Positions 5,424 to 9,054 of a DNA stretch of 9,054 nucleotides are shown here, piece by piece; within the stretch, counting starts at the first letter, position 1, and every line of letters begins with the position of its first letter. Where the stretch lies: the NCBI GenBank assembly GCA_900550545.1, contig URSS01000065.1, positions 1 through 9,054 of the forward strand, written 5' to 3'. Position numbers and translations under genes: made by a program. This DNA is from an uncultured Lachnobacterium sp. Its GTDB lineage: Bacteria; Bacillota; Clostridia; Lachnospirales; Lachnospiraceae. Below the pieces are notes generated by a model. That model saw nothing but the letters and a program-made list of their open reading frames with translations. It was not told where the DNA came from and ran no database searches.

Positions 5424-6014
5424 TTAAGCATTCACTGCTTCTGCTTTTAATTCATTTAACAGATTAACATACATATCTGCTTTCGAGATACCTTCCATGA
5501 TTTCTTTCGATTTGAGATTGTATGCCTGATTGGAAAGAAATGTATGTACCTTTGTTTTCTTTCCATTGTATATAAATGAAAAGTATACTGCTGTGGCGCC
5601 GCCAAGCGGTCCTTTCATCAAGTCTGTTTTGATATTCTGCAGATCTTTTACTTCTGCCATCTGAAACTCCAACGGATTGTGATTGGAAACATATGCAATT
5701 CTTCCATCCACGCCATCAATTGCCAGATAAGCATTCGATGTCTTAAATGTACTCACATCCTGAAAATGATGCTCCTCAAGTCCTGCATCAAATGTTTTCT
5801 GGGATTTCTTTCCAGATCCGCCCCATGCAAGACGTATTCCACAAAATGCCACCCCGAAAAAGCAGGCCATTACAGAAAATACAATCAATGTCGGTTCTGA
5901 AAACTGTCCAGCACGTACTGATAATGCGAGCCATGCTGCAACACCAATAATCAGAGCCGCAATCACCGTGATGACAAACTGTTTGACGATGTAGCCTCCA
6001 TTTACTTTTTTCAT
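5424..6014 (-). CDS. Two-helix membrane protein of unknown function
   Basis: A 196-residue protein I do not recognise. Two hydrophobic helices lie at about 11-32 and 42-63, joined by a short loop. A soluble domain of about 130 residues (64-196) follows, and by the positive-inside rule (RLAWGGSGKKSQK after helix 2) it probably sits in the cytoplasm. The soluble part has the alternating hydrophobic pattern of a beta-rich fold (AYLAIDG, RIAYVS, AVYFSFIYNGKKTKVHTF) and ends in a helix (SKADMYVNLLNELKAEA). This is compatible with a bacterial PH-like domain after two helices, but that is only a shape comparison. ATG at 6014 has AAAGGAG 9 bp upstream. It is 87 bp downstream of the 6102-7238 anti-sigma gene, with a TATAAT in the gap, so it may be read from both the sigma operon and its own promoter. 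A terminator follows it. Confidence 0.75.
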   Translation of the reverse strand: MKKVNGGYIVKQFVITVIAALIIGVAAWLALSVRAGQFSEPTLIVFSVMACFFGVAFCGIRLAWGGSGKKSQKTFDAGLEEHHFQDVSTFKTSNAYLAIDGVDGRIAYVSNHNPLEFQMAEVKDLQNIKTDLMKGPLGGATAVYFSFIYNGKKTKVHTFLSNQAYNLKSKEIMEGISKADMYVNLLNELKAEAVNA

Positions 6015-6060
6015 AACTTCATTCTCCTTTTAAAATATAATATTACTTTTTTGACGTTCT

Positions 6061-6077
6061 ATTATACTTTATCGTAT
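6061..6077 (-). promoter_or_regulatory. Candidate -10 element and half-site before the 5424-6014 gene
   Basis: The minus strand has a perfect TATAAT (6061-6066), about 46 bp before the start codon, but no good -35 at 16-18 bp. The bases next to it, ATACGATAAA (6068-6077), match half of the 20-bp near-palindrome over the DUF4300 promoter at 8934-8953. Confidence 0.45.
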
Positions 6078-6101
6078 TGAGAATGTACTAGCAACTGTTT
6101 T

Positions 6102-7238
6102 TTATTTCAACTGTGCCTTAGCAGGCCGATAAGCCTGATAAGTAAAGGTTCCATCCTCATTTTTTGTCAATGTCTCTATTCTGGTTCCCTCTTCTGTTCC
6201 GTCTCCAGATTCTCCAATAATGCTCTCTTCTCCAACATCATAGATCCAGTCTGAAACACTATAAGATAATTTTTCATCTGGTGTAGATATGGAAATCATT
6301 CCATCTTCATCTGGCGTTACCGTCTTAGTCTCGCTCTCAATAAGTTTCGCACCGTCCAGCCTTTTTTCAATCTGTTCTTTTCCAGCCATCTCATCCGTTT
6401 CATTCTGTGCAGCAGCATTTTCATCATCCTTTTGCTCCTCTATTTGAGTAAAATACTTCTCTGCCGCTTTATCATCTGCCTTTGACTTATCCAGCGGAAG
6501 CATAAAAAGTGCCTGCATGCCGTCAAATGCCTTGTTGACCTCATAATCCCCTGTCTTTTCATCCAATGTAAATGCCTGAGATTCCTGTCCAAAGCTTTCT
6601 ACTACTCCGAGATAAACCCCCATATTTGCAAATATTTCGAGATCATCACATTCTAAAAGCTGGTACTGTACACCATCCTGCACGAATGTCTGTGCCCCCG
6701 CTCCTAAGGTTCCGTTGTTGACATCCATAAAGCTTTTTCCATGGATCAATGCCGAAACGCAAAACGTCTGGTAACTGTCATCCATCTGTCCGGGCATTGG
6801 TGTCCCATCCTCTTTTGTAATCGCTGTGACGGCATAAGTTTTTTTTGTGCTGATGACAGATCTGTTTTCGTCATTCACCACAACCGAAAGATCTTTTCCT
6901 GTAACGATTCCCATAAGAGTAATTTCGTAGCCTGCAGATTTCTGTGTTTCATTGATCGTAATCGCATCCTTACTCTCAAATGCTTTTGCTAATGCTCCAT
7001 CCTCTGTCATCTGATCCGCCACCTGTGAAGGTGTAAGATATCGGTATGCCGCATATGCCGACGCAGATCCAACAACAAGGATTCCAATTGCAGCTGCCGC
7101 TGCTACGCCTGATTTCAATGTTCTATGTTTCATATTCTGTGTCTCCTTTACCTTTTTTACAATGGATGCATTCAGGCTTTTTTCTGGAACACAGTCCGGC
7201 AGAAGATTTTCTTTTAACAATTCGTCCAATTCTTTCAT
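6102..7238 (-). CDS. Membrane-bound anti-sigma factor (predicted), DUF4179-like layout
   Basis: A 378-residue single-pass membrane protein. A cytoplasmic N-terminus (1-43, MKELDELLKENLLPDCVPEK start) is followed by one helix at about 44-65 (GVAAAAAIGILVVGSASAYAA) and an extracytoplasmic domain of about 310 residues. The stretch around 262-310 is rich in Glu, Asp, Lys and Gln. Its ATG overlaps the TGA of the ECF sigma gene in the sequence ATGA, and GGAGG lies 10 bp upstream inside that gene. This coupling is typical of cognate sigma/anti-sigma pairs, in which the anti-sigma holds the sigma factor at the membrane until a signal arrives. It resembles clostridial DUF4179-type anti-sigma proteins in layout, but I am not certain of the family. 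It has little visible similarity to the other anti-sigma at 3088-4029, so the two outer domains probably sense different things. Confidence 0.75.
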   Translation of the reverse strand: MKELDELLKENLLPDCVPEKSLNASIVKKVKETQNMKHRTLKSGVAAAAAIGILVVGSASAYAAYRYLTPSQVADQMTEDGALAKAFESKDAITINETQKSAGYEITLMGIVTGKDLSVVVNDENRSVISTKKTYAVTAITKEDGTPMPGQMDDSYQTFCVSALIHGKSFMDVNNGTLGAGAQTFVQDGVQYQLLECDDLEIFANMGVYLGVVESFGQESQAFTLDEKTGDYEVNKAFDGMQALFMLPLDKSKADDKAAEKYFTQIEEQKDDENAAAQNETDEMAGKEQIEKRLDGAKLIESETKTVTPDEDGMISISTPDEKLSYSVSDWIYDVGEESIIGESGDGTEEGTRIETLTKNEDGTFTYQAYRPAKAQLK

Positions 7239-7753
7239 GAAAAGTAATCCTCCAATTCTTTTTCCAACAATTTTCTGGCTTTATAAAGCCGGCTTTTTAC
7301 CGTTCCCTGTGGAATAGACAAAAGTTTAGCAATGGACGCCACGTTCTGATTCTCCATATAGTAGAGCAAAAGCGGAATCCGGTACACATCCGAAAGAGCA
7401 TCGACAGCCTTCCACAAATGCGCCTTTTCTTCCTCTTTCACAACCCGTTCCACCACATCACTTTCGGAAACAGCCGTACTCTCTTCCATGGCTTCCTCTG
7501 CCACTTGTGGAGCAATCCGGCTGCGCCATGCCCGTTTGCGCACGCGATTTTTCCATAGACGGATTACGATGGATAACAGATAGCTTTTCGGATTATCCTC
7601 ATACCGAATGGATGCTATCTTTTTGGTTGCTTCTAAAAATGCATCCTGATACAGATCATCTGCACTCTCTTTTTCTTTTGCCAGGTGCATGCAAAATGAG
7701 TAAATATCTTTCCCATAAAGCAAAATGCACTGTTCCAGTTCCTGAATTGTCAT
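7235..7753 (-). CDS. ECF-type sigma-70 family RNA polymerase sigma factor
   Basis: A 172-residue ECF sigma factor. Region 2 is at about 8-78, with DDLYQD at 32-37, PKSYLL at 55-60 and LWKN at 66-69. A Glu/Val/Ser-rich linker spans about 82-108. Region 4 is at about 112-168, with the helix-turn-helix VASIAKLLSIPQGTVKSRLY, a near-consensus sigma-70 region 4 signature. It is a colinear paralog of the sigma factor at 4019-4558: the NxLYQD-like, KSY and LWKN motifs fall at identical residue numbers. ATG at 7753 has GGAAG 8 bp upstream. It overlaps the anti-sigma gene by 4 bp. The sequence block at 7798-7829 that it shares with the other sigma gene may be a common, possibly autoregulated, promoter. 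Confidence 0.94.
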   Translation of the reverse strand: MTIQELEQCILLYGKDIYSFCMHLAKEKESADDLYQDAFLEATKKIASIRYEDNPKSYLLSIVIRLWKNRVRKRAWRSRIAPQVAEEAMEESTAVSESDVVERVVKEEEKAHLWKAVDALSDVYRIPLLLYYMENQNVASIAKLLSIPQGTVKSRLYKARKLLEKELEDYFS

Positions 7754-7766
7754 ATTAGTTACTTCC

Positions 7767-7776
7767 CGTGTACACG
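7767..7776. repeat. Perfect 10-bp palindrome CGTGTACACG in the sigma leader
   Basis: It lies 14 bp before the start codon of the 7235-7753 sigma gene and next to its ribosome binding site. It could be a small operator or RNA stem, but it is short enough to be chance. Confidence 0.25.
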
Positions 7777-7797
7777 AATTTTGAAAAGCTTTTCCTG

Positions 7798-7829
7798 CCT
7801 TTCACTTATACATTGTAATAACTTTGGCA
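7798..7829 (-). promoter_or_regulatory. Candidate shared promoter block upstream of the 7235-7753 sigma gene
   Basis: This is the counterpart of 4597-4627. The minus strand carries TGCC, GTTA, ACAAT, TAT, TG and AAGG in order, ending 44 bp before the ATG. TACAAT and GTATAAG inside it look like -10 elements, but no good -35 hexamer lies 16-18 bp upstream. From 7830 to 7942 I see nothing further that I can support. Confidence 0.4.
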
Positions 7830-7942
7830 GCGGTTCACACAATTTACCACATCGTACGAAACACATTCCCTTTTTCCGTTGTATCAAGAATATTTTTTAC
7901 TGCATTTTTTATAACAAAATCAGTCAATTCATTTGTGAACAT

Positions 7943-7984
7943 AAAAAAGAAGTAGCATAACTTTATTGTCACAGTTATGCTACT
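7943..7984 (-). terminator. Intrinsic terminator of the DUF4300 gene
   Basis: On the minus strand a perfect 12-bp stem, AGTAGCATAACT with AGTTATGCTACT (7973-7984 with 7951-7962), closes a 10-base loop and is followed by TTCTTTTTTATG. It lies about 50 bp beyond the DUF4300 stop codon. The plus-strand side is also T-rich (CGTCTCTTTTAT), but no plus-strand gene needs it. Confidence 0.9.
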
Positions 7985-8033
7985 CGTCTCTTTTATAATT
8001 ATAATTTGAAATCGCTTTCTATCGATCTTTGCA

Positions 8034-8906
8034 TCAGCATTTCATTCGTCTGGTATTTTCCATAATAAAAGGCTTCGCTTCTTTCTGTCCCCACTGCGTA
8101 TCATACATCCCCATCAAATACTGATAGAGCTGCTTCCGGTTATCAAATTTAATCACCTGATATGGCAGAGAGAAGGACAGTTTCTCAACAAATAAAAGTT
8201 TTCCATCCCTGGTCGGAACAAGCACTCCGGCATGCCCGACAAACAATTCATTTTCTTCCTTGCCAAAGCTGGAATGAAATACAACCGTTATCAATGATGC
8301 CTTTGTCTTTTTAGAAATAGTGACACCTTTTGCCTTCAGGCTCTTTTGCATTTTTTTCACATGTGTGTCAACATCTGTTGTATATTCTGTATTCACTGTG
8401 GAAAATAACTTTTCAAATGTTGCTGTCTGCTTTTTGGTAAACTTTTTTTCCGGAGCATTCTTAAGCGCATCCTGATCCATAAAGAGTTCCGTCGGATTAG
8501 CCTTTGCATTCTCATCAACTTTGATTTTATCTTTCATAAGATCAAAAGCTGTGATTCTGCAATTGTATCCAATAAACAGATCATTCTTCTTGCTCCAAAG
8601 CTCCATGATTTTGTTTTCATCATACTGAGGACTCTTTGTCATCTTTTTGAAACCTTTTTTGACAAGTCCCGTATTTTTAATGGTTTTATTATAAGTCTTT
8701 ACATCCGCAAGCCATGCATCCACATTCTTTCTGGAAAGTCCGGCATCAAGCATTACTTTTCGAACTTCCTTTTGCGATTTTGCATCCACAAGATTCGAAT
8801 ATGCTCCGCAATAAGTGGTTGTCTTAGCGTCTATGCTGACGGGCTGCATGATTGCGAAATAAGGTAGTAACAACGTAACCATGATTACATAAATTATTTT
8901 TTTCAT
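8034..8906 (-). CDS. Secreted DUF4300 family protein
   Basis: A 290-residue protein matching the DUF4300 family in length and pattern: AYSNLVDAKSQKEVRKVMLDAG near the N-terminus, NCRITAFDLMKD at 115-126, DVDTHVKKM around 178-186, FVGHAGVLV at 222-230, LLFVEKLSFSLPYQVIKF at 237-254 and EAKPFIMEN near the C-terminus. A signal peptide spans about 1-27 (MKKIIYVIMVTLLLPYFAIM), with a likely cut after SIDA. Some relatives are lipoproteins, but Cys33 here has no proper lipobox. The conserved Cys116 in NCR and His225 in GHAG have the spacing and context of a Cys-His hydrolase pair; that is inference, and no activity is established to my knowledge. The frame is open 18 codons upstream, but ATG at 8906 is chosen because AAAGGAG lies 11 bp before it and the signal peptide starts there. 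It is a single-gene transcript with its own promoter and terminator. Confidence 0.85.
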   Translation of the reverse strand: MKKIIYVIMVTLLLPYFAIMQPVSIDAKTTTYCGAYSNLVDAKSQKEVRKVMLDAGLSRKNVDAWLADVKTYNKTIKNTGLVKKGFKKMTKSPQYDENKIMELWSKKNDLFIGYNCRITAFDLMKDKIKVDENAKANPTELFMDQDALKNAPEKKFTKKQTATFEKLFSTVNTEYTTDVDTHVKKMQKSLKAKGVTISKKTKASLITVVFHSSFGKEENELFVGHAGVLVPTRDGKLLFVEKLSFSLPYQVIKFDNRKQLYQYLMGMYDTQWGQKEAKPFIMENTRRMKC

Positions 8907-8932
8907 ATGACCATCTTCTCCTTTGCAAAGAA

Positions 8933-8960
8933 ATTTTATCATATACGATAAAAAAAACAA
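8933..8960 (-). promoter_or_regulatory. Promoter of the DUF4300 gene
   Basis: On the minus strand TTGTTT (8955-8960), a 16-bp spacer and TAAAAT (8933-8938) form a plausible sigma-A promoter. It has an extended -10 (TGA directly before TAAAAT), which would compensate for the moderate -35. Confidence 0.6.
8934..8953. promoter_or_regulatory. 20-bp near-palindrome over the DUF4300 promoter, candidate operator
   Basis: TTTTATCATATACGATAAAA is complementary in nine of its ten symmetric base pairs and covers the -10 box and most of the spacer, the classic place for a repressor. A 10-base half of it recurs near the -10 of the 5424-6014 gene. The regulator is unknown. Confidence 0.5.
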
Positions 8961-9054
8961 CTTAAGTTTTCATTAAGAACGGCTGCTGCATCTCCTTCTT
9001 GCTTTCATGTTATTTTTTACATGTAATATCGTTCTGTTCTCAATTACTTTCTAT
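8961..9054. other. Intergenic end of window, no gene seen
   Basis: All three minus-strand frames have stops within 15 bases of the window edge, so no upstream coding end enters this stretch. An AAGGAG abuts an ATG near 8990, but the spacing is too short and the frame closes after nine codons. A CATGT/ACATG stem (9006-9023) is too small to call. Confidence 0.5.

Noticed and set aside
1..9054. tRNA, rRNA, riboswitch or insertion sequence
   Set aside because: I looked for tRNA T-loop motifs, transposase motifs with flanking inverted repeats and conserved leader structures, and found none I could support.

Overview
The window looks like chromosomal DNA of a low-GC, Gram-positive gut-type Clostridia, most likely Lachnospiraceae. 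I infer this from the AT-rich base composition, the strong AAAGGAG/GGAGG ribosome binding sites, and the protein families present: a BlaI/BlaR1-type pair, ECF sigma factors each followed by a membrane anti-sigma gene, a membrane-anchored XRE regulator and a DUF4300 protein. The species cannot be fixed from the sequence. All eight intact genes lie on the minus strand. The only plus-strand coding trace is a broken gene remnant.

Layout from high to low coordinate, which is the direction of transcription. (1) 8034-8906 is a secreted DUF4300 protein with its own promoter, a 20-bp near-palindrome over that promoter, and a clear terminator at 7943-7984. (2) 7235-7753 and 6102-7238 are an ECF sigma factor and a membrane anti-sigma partner, overlapping by ATGA. 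They are followed by 5424-6014, an unrecognised two-helix membrane protein, and a terminator at 5335-5373. (3) 4643-5209 is an XRE repressor fused to a three-helix membrane tail. It is followed by a second sigma/anti-sigma pair at 4019-4558 and 3088-4029. (4) 2591-3085 has no gene. It holds a regular array of about 50-bp inverted-repeat modules and then three consecutive hairpins. (5) 2182-2586, on the plus strand, is a doubly truncated relic of a YczE-type membrane/cytidylate kinase-like fusion gene. (6) 1727-2107 and 52-1722 are a blaI-blaR1-like operon with a consensus sigma-A promoter and two 18-bp operators.

The shared theme is sensing at the membrane. Two sigma/anti-sigma switches, a membrane-tethered repressor and a protease-sensor/repressor pair lie within 8 kb, and no obvious target enzymes (no beta-lactamase, no transporter) are present. 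The two sigma factors are colinear paralogs, and a similar block of about 31 bp lies upstream of both, so they may share promoter logic. The BlaR1-like protein has the zinc-protease core but not the penicillin-binding sensor, so its signal is probably not a beta-lactam.

The most unusual non-coding element is the 2591-2980 array. About eight TATGTCC and GGACATA arm pairs alternate on a 50-52 bp period with T-rich spacers, and the two units next to the hairpins are almost identical. I do not recognise this array as a known element type.
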